Origin: JBHJHK01 sp050330975
GTDB lineage: Bacteria > Pseudomonadota > Gammaproteobacteria > Competibacterales > Competibacteraceae
Direction: 5' to 3'
NCBI GenBank assembly: GCA_050330975.1
Contig: JBHJHK010000305.1
Location: forward strand, 1 to 16,135
Length of the DNA: 16,135 bases
A program made the position numbers and the translations under genes. Within the stretch, counting starts at the first letter, position 1. The number at the start of each line of letters is the position of its first letter. This document shows, piece by piece, positions 1 through 7,986 of this stretch. The notes beneath the pieces were generated by a model. That model was given only the letters and a program-made list of their open reading frames with translations. It had not been told where the DNA came from and did not search any database.

Positions 1-1
1 G

Positions 2-589
2 GCACGTTCCCCGATTCACGCCCAAGCCCGTAGCATTGCGAAAACGCCGGCTGTCTGCTCGCTGGTCTGGGGGTTGATGATCCTCGCCCTGGGGGGGCAT
101 GTCCTCCCCGTTGCCGCCCAGTCGGGGGCTGTGGTCGAGGGGGTTGTGACCGCAGAGGCCCTCAACGTGCGCCGCGGCCCCAGCACCCGCTACCTGCCCA
201 TGGGTCTGGTGTACCGGGGGGAGCGGGTGCGGATTCTCGATGAATCGGGCGGCTGGTACCGCATCGCCGCCGACGGTTTGATGGGCTGGTCCAGCGGTGT
301 CTACATCCAGCCCATCGAGCCCAGGCAGCGCCAGCGAGATCCGCGGCGAGAGCCCGAGGGCTACCGAGAACCTCCCCGGGAGCGTTACCGCCCGGACTTT
401 GCCTTTATTCGTCCCAGCCGTTTTGGCTACGTCAACGTCTTCGACGGCCCGGGGAGGGATTACCGCCTCATCGGCCAGTTGGATGAAGGCCAGCGAGTGC
501 AGGTGTTGGAATCCGGTCGGCGCTGGACCTTGATCGCCAAACGGGGCTTTGGCCGGGGCTATGTCCGCTCGGAGATTTTGATCGATTGA
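2..589 (+). CDS. Secreted protein with two bacterial SH3 domains (5'-partial)
   Basis: Probably a periplasmic or surface protein that binds peptidoglycan or a protein partner, the usual role suggested for SH3b domains; the actual ligand is unknown. Two SH3_3-like repeats are visible: one after the signal region, with the typical LNVRRGPSTRY segment and a GWYRI strand, and a second near the C-terminus (YVNVFDGPGRDYR, then RWTLIAKRGFGRGYV). The linker between them is rich in Arg, Pro and Glu. The frame is open to the left edge. The first start codons inside the window (TTG at 74, ATG at 77) would give an uncharged, very short signal peptide, whereas the upstream codons add Arg and Lys ahead of the hydrophobic stretch. 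The true start is therefore most likely outside the window. The next gene starts 23 nt downstream on the same strand, so the two are probably co-transcribed. Confidence 0.75.
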   Translation, partial: ARSPIHAQARSIAKTPAVCSLVWGLMILALGGHVLPVAAQSGAVVEGVVTAEALNVRRGPSTRYLPMGLVYRGERVRILDESGGWYRIAADGLMGWSSGVYIQPIEPRQRQRDPRREPEGYREPPRERYRPDFAFIRPSRFGYVNVFDGPGRDYRLIGQLDEGQRVQVLESGRRWTLIAKRGFGRGYVRSEILID

Positions 590-599
590 GCCCGCCGGT

Positions 600-606
600 G
601 GAGAAG
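600..606 (+). promoter_or_regulatory. Ribosome binding site deciding the amine oxidase start
   Basis: GGAGAAG lies 6 nt before the ATG at 613. It is too close to serve the ATG at 607, and it lies downstream of the TTG at 586 that overlaps the previous stop codon. This favours 613 as the start. Confidence 0.5.
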
Positions 607-612
607 ATGTCA

Positions 613-1713
613 ATGCCTGGGGATGGGGTCTACGACGTGGTCATCGTCGGCGGTGGCCTCGGCGGTTTGAGTCTCGCCCGCCGGTTGGAGCAAAGGGGTG
701 GTCACTACCTCCTCCTCGAGGCCCGGGGGCGGCTGGGGGGGCGCATCTGGTCGCCGCCGGGGGCAGGGCATGGGGATGGCTACGACCTGGGACCCGCTTG
801 GTTCTGGCCGGGTCAGCAGCGCATGGCCCGGTTGGTGGATGAACTGGGTCTCGCCGACTTCGAGCAGTACGCCCGGGGCCGTCTGGTCTACGAGGAGCGG
901 GTTGGGGCGCGCCGCGAACTCGAGTTTTCCACCATGGCGGGTTCTCGGCGCTTGGTGGGGGGCCTGGGGCGGTTGGTGGCGGCCCTGGCGGGGGAACTTT
1001 CCCCCCAGCGGGTCTGTGTCAATGCGCCGGTCACCGCCCTGCGCCGGTTGGCCGGGCGGGTTTTGCTCCTGGTGGAGGGGGAGGGTGAGCCGCGACGAGT
1101 GCTGGCCCAGCGGGTGGTCCTAGCGCTGCCGCCACGGCTGATGCCGGGGCTTAGCTTTGATCCTCCCCTGGCGCCAGCCGCCGTGGAAGCCATGGCGGCC
1201 ATACCCACCTGGATGGCGGGGCAGGCCAAGGTGGTAGCGGTGTATTCCCGGCCCTTTTGGCGTCGGGCGGGGCTCTCGGGGGATGCCATCAGTCGCCTTG
1301 GGCCGTTGGCGGAGATCCACGATGCCTCACCCGCCGACGGGGGTGTTGGGGCGTTGTTTGGTTTTGTCGGGCTGCCCGCGGCAGAGCGCGGCGACGGAGA
1401 GGCCCTGCAGCGGGCGGCCGTGGAACAGTTGGCGCGCCTCTTTGGGCCCTTGGCGGGAAAACCCGCGGCGGTTCTCTACCGGGATTGGGCCAATGATCCC
1501 TGGAGCGCCACCTCTAGGGATCGCCACGATCCGGGGATGGGTCACCCCGACTACGGCATGCCCGCGGTCCTCCGGGGGCTTTGGGAAGGACAACTGCTCC
1601 TGGCCGGGAGTGAGCTGGCCGGGGAATACGGCGGTTTTTTGGAGGGTGCCTTGGTGGCCGCCGAGGCGGTGCTTGGGGCTTTGCCGCGGGAAAGGACAGG
1701 TGCGGCCCAGTAG
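613..1713 (+). CDS. FAD-dependent amine oxidase family protein
   Basis: Likely a flavin enzyme that oxidises an amine or a related substrate; the substrate cannot be read from the sequence. The 366-residue protein has the N-terminal dinucleotide-binding motif VVIVGGGLGGLS (about residues 9-20), followed by LLLEARGRLGGRI, the Rossmann acidic end and GG motif of the monoamine oxidase fold. The segment QAKVVAVYSRPFWR (about 204-217) contains the Lys usually found near the flavin N5. The C-terminal LAGSELAGEYGGFLEGAL (about 330-347) is the typical second FAD contact. No Cys stands where eukaryotic monoamine oxidases attach FAD covalently, so FAD is probably non-covalent. Length is at the short end for the family. 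There is no signal peptide. An in-frame TTG at 586, overlapping the preceding TGA, is the alternative start. Other FAD oxidoreductases of the same superfamily, such as phytoene-desaturase-like enzymes, are possible. Confidence 0.85.
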   Translation: MPGDGVYDVVIVGGGLGGLSLARRLEQRGGHYLLLEARGRLGGRIWSPPGAGHGDGYDLGPAWFWPGQQRMARLVDELGLADFEQYARGRLVYEERVGARRELEFSTMAGSRRLVGGLGRLVAALAGELSPQRVCVNAPVTALRRLAGRVLLLVEGEGEPRRVLAQRVVLALPPRLMPGLSFDPPLAPAAVEAMAAIPTWMAGQAKVVAVYSRPFWRRAGLSGDAISRLGPLAEIHDASPADGGVGALFGFVGLPAAERGDGEALQRAAVEQLARLFGPLAGKPAAVLYRDWANDPWSATSRDRHDPGMGHPDYGMPAVLRGLWEGQLLLAGSELAGEYGGFLEGALVAAEAVLGALPRERTGAAQ

Positions 1714-1733
1714 GTGCTACCGTCAGTAAACCC

Positions 1734-1751
1734 CAAACCGGAAAAGGTTTG
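1734..1751. terminator. Weak candidate hairpin between convergent genes
   Basis: CAAACC and GGTTTG form a 6-bp stem around a GGAAAA loop, in the gap between the amine oxidase gene and the convergent Asp-box gene. No T-tract of usable length follows in either direction, so factor-independent termination is doubtful. Confidence 0.25.
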
Positions 1752-1796
1752 TTTGGTGCAGCCGTTCGCCCCATGGCGCCTGGCACCGGTGTCTGT

Positions 1797-3155
1797 TCAA
1801 GGTATCAGTTGCCCTCGAAACAACCAAACGGTGCTTCGGTTATTGGCCCGGAACGTGCTGTTGACCACCGCAATCCCACCCATTCTATCGACGGCGAGTT
1901 TGTCGAGCAACAAACCTTGGCTGCTGCCGTTGTGCCCGTGCTCCTCAACGTCGCTGTGGGGCACCACCTGGGAATCGAGAAACGATTGTCCTCCGTCCAG
2001 GGAAACGGTAAAGCCGAGACCACGTGGCCGGCTAGAGCCAAGGGAAAAGAGTTCCCAGAGAAGATACAGCCGCTGCTGACCGTCGGACACAATCGACGGG
2101 TAAGCGCTGCGCGAGAACCCACTCGAACCGAAAACCTTGCTGGATTTGGCAATGGTCAAGTCCGACGGCTGCAAGCGGAGATAGCGAACATATTCGCGGC
2201 CAACCAGGCCGGGCGAGTATTGCGTATACGCCAAGTGTAGAAACCCCGAGGGATCGACAGCGAGCGACGGAGCATCGGCCCGCTGGCCATCCCGGCCGAT
2301 CTCAATGGGCGGTTCAAAAGTGTGCGCCCCGTCTCTAGACGGGGCGATACGGATCTTGGCCTCGGGGTCTTCGCCCACAGCCCAGGCAAGGAACACGGTT
2401 CCTTCGTCGCTTGCGGCGAGGGCCGGTCCTCGCGCTGGTTCGACGCGGTTCCCCGCCACATGGACAGGGGCGGAGAACGATCCTCCCCCGTCTGCAGAAC
2501 GGCTGACCCAAAGCCTCCCTTCATACTCGGTCCAGGCGGCAATGAGCTCCCCATGGGGCAAGCGAATGAGATCGAGGCTTCCGTTCTCCCATAGGTCCCG
2601 GGAAAGACGCCCTTTGCCGTCTCCGGCCATGCTGTTGGACAAATTGAGTGGTGCTGCAAAGCTTTGTCCGCCGTCGGTCGAGCGGGAAAAAAAGATCTCT
2701 CCTCCGTGGCCGCCGCCGGAGAAAACGATCTCCTGCCAAAGTAGATAAATCTGTTGAGGCCTGGCCCCCAGATTCGGTTCAAGCACCACCACTGGCAGCC
2801 ACGAGAACACCTCGGGAGTTCGCGATACGTTGATTGGCGCCTCAAAGATCGAGTGTGAGCCCGGCCCATACAACTGTAAGAATACGTCTTTTTCTGCCTG
2901 ATTGACCCAAGCCAAAGCGAGGTATTCCCCGCTCATTGCAACGGCGGGGTCATCGACAAAGCGGAAATCCGACTGGTTCATGCGCCACGGACCACGGTGC
3001 GCCGCCGCTGAAGCCACCGCAACTGGGGCGCTCCACCGCACCTCCGCCACGATCCGGTCACTCACAGCCAAAGGCGGCAAGGACAATACACCGATGACCG
3101 GTAGTAATGCGAACAGCCAAATCGTGTTGCCCGCGCTGACTTTAGTCATCCCCAT
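1797..3155 (-). CDS. Secreted Asp-box (BNR/sialidase-like) beta-propeller protein
   Basis: A 452-residue exported protein of the sialidase-like propeller superfamily; its substrate is unknown. Residues about 10-32 form a hydrophobic signal segment after a short basic start (MGMTK). Four Asp-box motifs of the S-x-D-G-x-x-[ST]-F type are visible at about 159-166 (STDGGQSF), 220-227 (SADGGGSF), 273-280 (SRDGAHTF) and 385-392 (SLDGGQSF). The typical sialidase FRIP motif is not evident, so sialidase activity should not be assumed. The start at 3155 was chosen for the AGAGGAG site 8 nt upstream; a longer frame to 3335 lacks export character before this point. Three hand-counted 60-base lines gave 53, 62 and 48% GC, against 68% in a line of the upstream gene, which suggests possible acquisition. 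It lies 176 nt downstream of the CYTH gene on the same strand. Confidence 0.75.
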   Translation of the reverse strand: MGMTKVSAGNTIWLFALLPVIGVLSLPPLAVSDRIVAEVRWSAPVAVASAAAHRGPWRMNQSDFRFVDDPAVAMSGEYLALAWVNQAEKDVFLQLYGPGSHSIFEAPINVSRTPEVFSWLPVVVLEPNLGARPQQIYLLWQEIVFSGGGHGGEIFFSRSTDGGQSFAAPLNLSNSMAGDGKGRLSRDLWENGSLDLIRLPHGELIAAWTEYEGRLWVSRSADGGGSFSAPVHVAGNRVEPARGPALAASDEGTVFLAWAVGEDPEAKIRIAPSRDGAHTFEPPIEIGRDGQRADAPSLAVDPSGFLHLAYTQYSPGLVGREYVRYLRLQPSDLTIAKSSKVFGSSGFSRSAYPSIVSDGQQRLYLLWELFSLGSSRPRGLGFTVSLDGGQSFLDSQVVPHSDVEEHGHNGSSQGLLLDKLAVDRMGGIAVVNSTFRANNRSTVWLFRGQLIP

Positions 3156-3163
3156 GGTTCTGG

Positions 3164-3170
3164 CTCCTCT
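3164..3170 (-). promoter_or_regulatory. Ribosome binding site of the Asp-box protein
   Basis: AGAGGAG on the minus strand, 8 nt before the ATG at 3155. It decides the start in favour of the residue preceding the signal peptide. Confidence 0.55.
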
Positions 3171-3331
3171 GCGGCAAAATCGCCAACTGTGCCCCGACGC
3201 CGTGGTTCGAGCCCGCGCAACACCCTGGGAGTCTTGCGAGCTGGTGCCCCCTAGCGAGCAAGCTACTTCCCCCATGGCGGGTACCAGACAATGCAAGGGA
3301 GGCCTTGGAGTCGCGCCCAAAAGACGATATC

Positions 3332-3847
3332 TCACTCCTGCGTCAACAAATCCACATAGGCCCCAGCAATCAAATCTACAGGCTCAATGGCCAGCTGTTT
3401 CATGAGCTCCCGGGCCACGGCACTGCCTTGAGCCGCCGTTTGCTCGGCTGTGAGCACCACCTCCAACTCGATGTGCTCCCCCAACCCCGCCACCTGGTCG
3501 AAGTGGATGCGGGTTTGTCCCACCAAAAACACCGTGCGGCGCTTGCGCACCACCGCCGTCACCCCCAGGGCATTGGCCAGGGCCTCTTTGAGGGCCAAGG
3601 GCTCGGCGATGGAAGTGCGAACGTAGTCACAGGCCTTAGGCCCTAGATGATCGGGGCGTTGGTACTGGATGAGTTCCCCACCGCCATCGCCGAACACCCG
3701 CAATTTTAACCTTCCCCGGGGCACCGCAAAAAACGTGTCCTCCTGCAGCAACACCTCGCCATCACGGCCGGCCAGTTGCCGAGCCGTGGCGCACTGATGC
3801 TGGAAGTCCCGAGCCTTGGCCTTGACTTCGACGTTGCGGGCCCCCAC
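3332..3847 (-). CDS. CYTH-domain protein (class IV adenylate cyclase / triphosphatase-like)
   Basis: A 171-residue soluble protein of the CYTH (triphosphate tunnel) superfamily, whose members hydrolyse or cyclise triphosphorylated substrates using metal-binding Glu residues lining a tunnel. The N-terminus ARNVEVKAKARD matches the CyaB-like branch; the usual ExExK reads N-x-E-x-K here (Asn5, Glu7, Lys9). Further signature clusters are RLKLR (about 46-50), RKRRTVF (about 101-107) and EHIELEVVL (about 124-132), which supplies the paired Glu of a later strand. Substrate cannot be assigned: adenylate cyclase, thiamine triphosphatase and inorganic triphosphatase activities all occur in the family. 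The start is a GTG only 3 nt after the metG stop, with no clear ribosome binding site, so translation is probably coupled to metG. Confidence 0.82.
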   Translation of the reverse strand: MGARNVEVKAKARDFQHQCATARQLAGRDGEVLLQEDTFFAVPRGRLKLRVFGDGGGELIQYQRPDHLGPKACDYVRTSIAEPLALKEALANALGVTAVVRKRRTVFLVGQTRIHFDQVAGLGEHIELEVVLTAEQTAAQGSAVARELMKQLAIEPVDLIAGAYVDLLTQE

Positions 3848-3850
3848 GGG

Positions 3851-5908
3851 CTACTTGACCCGCATGCCCGGCGAGGCCCCCTGGTCCGGGGTGAGAATAA
3901 AGGGGCCACTGCCGTCCCCCGCCGCCAGCACCATCCCCTGGGAGACCCCAAAGCGCATCTTGCGGGGAGCCAAATTGGCTACCATCACCGTCAAGCGCCC
4001 CACCAGGGCTTCGGGTTGGTAGGCCTCCTTGATGCCGGCGAACACCGTGCGGGTCTCGCCCCCCAAATCCAAAGTCAAACACAACAGCTTCTTGGAACCC
4101 TCCACCGCCTCGGCGTGGGCAATGCGGGCCACCCGCAAATCCACCTTGGTGAAATCGTCGATGGTGATCTCGGGGGCGATGGGCTGCTCTGCCAGGGGAC
4201 TCGAGTCCGATGCTGCCTCGGCGGGCGCCGCCGACGCCGCGGGGGCAACCGCTGCCCCAGTGGCCTCCCTGGAGGCGTCCACCACCGCCTGAATTTTCTC
4301 GGCCTCCACCCGCTGCATCAAGGGCTTAAAGGCGCCGATGGTGTGGCCCAACAAGGGGCGCTGGGCGTCCTCCCAGGTGAGGGGGGGAATCTGCAAAAAC
4401 GCCTCCACATCGGCCGCCACCCGGGGCAACACCGGCTTGAGGTACACCGTCAACACCTTGAACAGGTTGAGGCTCTGGGTGCAGATGGCCTGGACGGGGG
4501 CATCGCCATCGGGCTGCTTGGCCACCACCCAGGGGGCCTGCTCGTCCACGTACTGATTGGCTCGGTCGGCCAGGGCCATGACTTCCCGCATGGCTCGGCC
4601 GTACTCCCGGCTTTCATAGGCCTTGGCGATGGCTTCGGCTTGGTCGGCAAAAGCCTGAAATAACTGGGGCTCTGGAAGGGCGCTCCCCAACTGACCCTGG
4701 AAACGGCTAGTGATGAACTTGGCGCTGCGGCTGGCGATATTGACGTATTTGCCCACCAAATCGCTGTTGACCCGAGACCGAAAGTCCTCCAAATTCAAGT
4801 CCAAGTCCTCCACCATGCCGTTGAGCTTGGTGGCGAAGTAGTAGCGCAGATACTCCGGGCGCAGGTGCTCTAGATAAGTCCGGGCGCGGATAAACGTCCC
4901 CCGGGACTTGGACATCTTGGCCCCGTCCACGGTGAGAAAGCCGTGGCAAAACACGCCCGTGGGCTTTCTAAACCCCGCTCCCTCCAGCATGGCCGGCCAA
5001 AACAGGGTGTGGAACTTGGCGATGTCCTTGCCGATGAAGTGATAGACCTCGGTTTGACTATCTGGTCCCCAATGGGCTTCAAAGTCCAACCCCTCCCGGG
5101 CGCACAAATTGGCGAAACTGGCCATGTAGCCGATGGGGGCGTCGAGCCAGACGTAAAAGTATTTGCCCGGGGCGTCGGGGATCTCAAAGCCCCAGTAGGG
5201 GGCATTGCGGGAGATGTCCCAGTCCCGCAGCCCCTCGGCAAACAGCTCCCGCATCTTGTTGGCGATCTCCGGCTGGACGGCGTCGGAGGCCAACCAATCC
5301 CGCAGCATGGCCTCGAAGTGGGAGACCTTGAAAAAGTACTGGAGGGATTCTCGCTCCTCGGGGCGGCTGCCGGAGACCACGGACACCGGATCGATGAGAT
5401 CCAGTGGCTCGTAGGTGGCGCCGCACACCTCGCAACTGTCCCCATACTGGTCCAGGCTTTTGCAGTTGGGACACTGACCCTTGACGTAGCGATCGGGGAG
5501 AAACATGTTCTTCACCGGATCGAAGGCCTGGACCCGCACCTCTTGGGCGATGTGGCCCGCCGCCTTGAGGTTTTGATAGACCCGCTCGGCCAGGGCGCGA
5601 TTCTCCGGGGAGTGGGTGGTGTAGTAGTTGTCAAAACCGACGAAAAAATCGGCGAAATCCGCCGTGTGCTGGCGGTAGATGGCCTCGATCAACGCCTCGG
5701 GGGTCATGCCCTCTTGCTCGGCCTTGAGCATGATGGGGGTGCCGTGGGCGTCGTCGGCACAGACGTAAAAACAGCGGTGGCCGCGGAGTTTTTGGAAGCG
5801 CACCCAGATGTCGGTTTGGATGTACTCCACCATGTGGCCGATGTGGATCGGGCCATTGGCGTAGGGCAGGGCGCTGGTGACGAGGAGGGTGCGGGTCGAG
5901 ACGCTCAT
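3851..5908 (-). CDS. metG: Methionyl-tRNA synthetase
   Basis: Charges tRNA-Met with methionine in the cytoplasm. The 685-residue protein is full length for the E. coli-type dimeric enzyme. The class I HIGH motif is at residues 22-25 (within SALPYANGPIHIGH) and the KMSKS loop at 331-335. A zinc knuckle with Cys146, Cys149, Cys159 and Cys162 lies in the connective domain, followed by the FYVWLDAPIGYM segment (about 251-262). An Ala/Pro-rich linker leads to the C-terminal EMAP/Trbp111-like tRNA-binding domain, which starts near IDDFTKVDLRVARI and contains NLAPRKMRFGVSQGM. The ATG at 5908 is well placed, with few residues before the catalytic fold, although no strong ribosome binding site precedes it. 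It is divergent from mrp, an arrangement also found in E. coli, and the CYTH gene follows directly. Confidence 0.97.
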   Translation of the reverse strand: MSVSTRTLLVTSALPYANGPIHIGHMVEYIQTDIWVRFQKLRGHRCFYVCADDAHGTPIMLKAEQEGMTPEALIEAIYRQHTADFADFFVGFDNYYTTHSPENRALAERVYQNLKAAGHIAQEVRVQAFDPVKNMFLPDRYVKGQCPNCKSLDQYGDSCEVCGATYEPLDLIDPVSVVSGSRPEERESLQYFFKVSHFEAMLRDWLASDAVQPEIANKMRELFAEGLRDWDISRNAPYWGFEIPDAPGKYFYVWLDAPIGYMASFANLCAREGLDFEAHWGPDSQTEVYHFIGKDIAKFHTLFWPAMLEGAGFRKPTGVFCHGFLTVDGAKMSKSRGTFIRARTYLEHLRPEYLRYYFATKLNGMVEDLDLNLEDFRSRVNSDLVGKYVNIASRSAKFITSRFQGQLGSALPEPQLFQAFADQAEAIAKAYESREYGRAMREVMALADRANQYVDEQAPWVVAKQPDGDAPVQAICTQSLNLFKVLTVYLKPVLPRVAADVEAFLQIPPLTWEDAQRPLLGHTIGAFKPLMQRVEAEKIQAVVDASREATGAAVAPAASAAPAEAASDSSPLAEQPIAPEITIDDFTKVDLRVARIAHAEAVEGSKKLLCLTLDLGGETRTVFAGIKEAYQPEALVGRLTVMVANLAPRKMRFGVSQGMVLAAGDGSGPFILTPDQGASPGMRVK

Positions 5909-6264
5909 GGGACTTTGGTCGCGGGGGTGGCGAAACAGGGGTCAAACGGCTGGCAGAGCAATAGACACTCAAAACTTGGGAGAACGTAATGCGCCATCGG
6001 GCCAGGGGGCGATGCCCCTCGCCGCCCGGCCATGGCAGAATAGTTCACTGATCAGCTCGAGCCCATTGCTCAACCCAGCTACCCTAACAAGGATCCCCGC
6101 CCCGCGCCACCTCGCCCCCGGCAAGCCCGCGATGCCAGGGCTGGAGGGGCCTTGAAGCGCGGGGGGGGCACACCAAGCCACGGGGACACCCTTCGATGAA
6201 ATTCAAACTCACCCGCAAGTCACCGTCCGCCACCGATTCATCCACCGACCCAAAGGCAGCCGCC
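5909..6264. other. Divergent intergenic region between metG and mrp
   Basis: These 356 bases carry the upstream regions of metG (-) and mrp (+). No convincing sigma70 promoter pair was found for either gene. A small hairpin, GGGGC-GAT-GCCCC, lies at 6006-6018. A 20-codon frame at 5989-6051 (+), preceded by GGGAG at 5978-5982, is short, basic and unconvincing. An in-frame ATG at 6196 could extend mrp but lacks a ribosome binding site. Nothing else was recognised. Confidence 0.5.
6252..6256 (+). promoter_or_regulatory. Ribosome binding site of mrp
   Basis: AAAGG lies 8 nt before the ATG at 6265. The alternative ATG at 6196 has no such site, which supports the shorter protein. Confidence 0.35.
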
Positions 6265-7356
6265 ATGAGCACCCTCGACCGCGCCGCTGTGGAAGCGGCG
6301 CTCAAAGGCTACACCGACCCCTACCTCAAGCAAGACCTCCTCGCGGCCAAGGCCGTCAAGGACATTCGCCTCGAAGGCGACCGGGTCACCGTGGAGGTGG
6401 AGTTGGGCTTCCCCGCCCGGGGCTACTTGGCCGAGCTCGCCAGGTCCCTAGAGGCGCGCATCGAAGCCCTGGAGGGGGTGGCGGCGGCGACGGTCAACGC
6501 CCGGGTGCGGATCGTCTCCCACGAGGTGCAAAAGGGCCTCACCCCTTTGAAAAACGTCAAAAACATCATCGCCATCGCCTCGGGCAAGGGGGGGGTGGGC
6601 AAATCCACCACCGCCGTCAACCTCGCCCTGGCCCTCCAGGCCGAGGGGGCTCGGGTTGGCATCCTCGACGCCGATATCTACGGCCCCAGTCAACCGCGCA
6701 TGTTGGGCTCCGACCAGCGCCCCGATAGCGCCGACGGCAAGAGCATCGAGCCCGTCATGAGCCACGGCCTCCAGTCCATGTCCATCGGCTACCTCATCGA
6801 AGAGGAAACCCCCATGGTGTGGCGGGGGCCCATGGTGACCCAGGCCCTGCAGCAACTCCTCAACGACACCCGCTGGCAAGACCTGGACTATTTGATTATC
6901 GACTTGCCCCCCGGCACCGGCGACACCCAACTCACCTTGTCCCAGAAGGTGCCGGTGAGCGGCGCCGTCATCGTCACCACCCCCCAGGATATCGCCCTGC
7001 TGGACGCCCGCAAGGGCCTCAAAATGTTTGAAAAGGTCCAGGTGCCAGTGCTGGGTATCGTGGAAAACATGAGTACCCACATCTGCAGCCAGTGCGGCCA
7101 CGAAGAACCCATCTTCGGTCGAGGCGGCGGGCAGCGCATGGCGGCGGACTATGGCGTGGAGCTGCTGGGCGCGCTGCCCTTGGACATTCGCATCCGCGAA
7201 CAGGCCGACGGCGGTTGTCCCACGGTGGCGGCGGACCCCGACGGGGCCTTGGCCGCCGCCTACCGGGAGATCGCCCGCCGGACGGCGGCGCTGTTGTCCC
7301 GCCAGGGACGCAGCTACGCCGCCAAGTTTCCCAAGATCGTGGTGCAGAGTACCTGA
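6265..7356 (+). CDS. mrp: Mrp/ApbC family ATP-dependent iron-sulfur carrier
   Basis: A cytoplasmic P-loop ATPase of the Mrp/NBP35 family that binds and transfers Fe-S clusters to target apoproteins. The 363-residue protein has an N-terminal MIP18-like domain (about residues 1-85), then the deviant Walker A GKGGVGKST (107-115) with the following LDADIYGPSQPRMLG, and the DLPPGTGD segment (213-220). The paired cysteines in HICSQCGHE (Cys274, Cys277) match the C-x-x-C that holds the bridging cluster in dimers of this family. Start 6265 gives the usual family length; the upstream ATG at 6196 would add 23 Ser/Thr/Lys-rich residues. Only 5 nt separate its stop codon from dcd, so the two probably form one transcription unit, divergent from metG. 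Confidence 0.95.
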   Translation: MSTLDRAAVEAALKGYTDPYLKQDLLAAKAVKDIRLEGDRVTVEVELGFPARGYLAELARSLEARIEALEGVAAATVNARVRIVSHEVQKGLTPLKNVKNIIAIASGKGGVGKSTTAVNLALALQAEGARVGILDADIYGPSQPRMLGSDQRPDSADGKSIEPVMSHGLQSMSIGYLIEEETPMVWRGPMVTQALQQLLNDTRWQDLDYLIIDLPPGTGDTQLTLSQKVPVSGAVIVTTPQDIALLDARKGLKMFEKVQVPVLGIVENMSTHICSQCGHEEPIFGRGGGQRMAADYGVELLGALPLDIRIREQADGGCPTVAADPDGALAAAYREIARRTAALLSRQGRSYAAKFPKIVVQST

Positions 7357-7361
7357 GAGCC

Positions 7362-7955
7362 ATGCGCCTCTGCGACCGCGACATCGAAAGGGCGTTGGCC
7401 GAGGGGCGCATCCGCATCGACCCAGCCCCAGAACCCCTACAAATCAGCGGCGTGAGCGTCGACTTACACCTGGGCAATCGCTTCCACGTCTTCAACGACT
7501 ACGCGGCGGGGTTCATCGACTTGAGCGGCCCCCGGGAACAGGTGGAGCAGGCCGTGGCCCAGATCATGGGCAAGGAGATCTGCCTGGGAGACGAGGAGGC
7601 GTTTTTCCTCCACCCGGGGGAATTGGCCCTGGCGGCGACCCAAGAATCCATCACCCTCCCCGCCGACCTGGTGGGGTGGCTGGACGGGCGTTCTAGCCTG
7701 GCCCGCCTGGGGCTTATGGTCCACGTCACCGCCCACCGCATCGACCCCGGCTGGGATGGGGCCCTGGTGTTGGAGTGTTTTAACAGCGGCAAACTGCCCT
7801 TGGCCCTGCGCCCGGGAATGATCATCTGCGCCATCAATTTCGAGACCATGTCTGGGGCGGCGGACAGGCCCTACAACAAGCGCTCCAGCGCCAAGTATCG
7901 CGGCCAGCGGGGGCCTGTACCCAGCCGCATTGGCCAGGATCGCCGCCGCGGTTGA
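7362..7955 (+). CDS. dcd: dCTP deaminase
   Basis: Deaminates dCTP to dUTP, the main route to dUMP for thymidylate synthesis in many gammaproteobacteria. The 197-residue protein aligns almost residue for residue with the E. coli enzyme. The block GRSSLARLGLMVHVTAHRID contains Ser111 and Arg115, and the catalytic Glu138 sits in VLECFNSGK. The C-terminal RPYNKRSSAKYRGQRGPVPS matches the nucleotide-closing tail. The ending GQDRRRG is slightly longer and more basic than usual. The first ATG after the mrp stop is used, 5 nt downstream. The gene is the last of this plus-strand pair, and a GC hairpin overlaps its stop codon. Confidence 0.97.
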   Translation: MRLCDRDIERALAEGRIRIDPAPEPLQISGVSVDLHLGNRFHVFNDYAAGFIDLSGPREQVEQAVAQIMGKEICLGDEEAFFLHPGELALAATQESITLPADLVGWLDGRSSLARLGLMVHVTAHRIDPGWDGALVLECFNSGKLPLALRPGMIICAINFETMSGAADRPYNKRSSAKYRGQRGPVPSRIGQDRRRG

Positions 7956-7963
7956 CGGCGGCG
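7941..7963. terminator. Candidate GC hairpin at the end of dcd
   Basis: CGCCGCCG and CGGCGGCG form a perfect 8-bp stem around a 7-nt loop that includes the dcd stop codon. It lies between convergent genes, so it could serve both. No T-tract follows in either direction, and the left arm is also coding sequence for Arg codons, so termination is uncertain. Confidence 0.35.
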
Positions 7964-7986
7964 GCCAACGCCCTACCGATACCCCC

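Noticed and set aside
3156..3335. N-terminal extension of the Asp-box protein to 3335
   Set aside because: The ribosome binding site and signal peptide both point to 3155, and the extra 60 residues look like translated non-coding DNA.
4943..5989. Long plus-strand open frame opposite metG
   Set aside because: It is antisense to a certain gene; its Gly/Val/His/Asp-rich product is typical of the reverse complement of GC-rich coding DNA.
5989..6051. 20-codon small frame with GGGAG upstream
   Set aside because: It is very short, composed mainly of Arg, Pro, Gly and His, and overlaps a GC hairpin; there is nothing to support translation.
6196..6264. Longer mrp start at 6196
   Set aside because: There is no ribosome binding site, and the added Ser/Thr/Lys-rich residues are not typical of the family.
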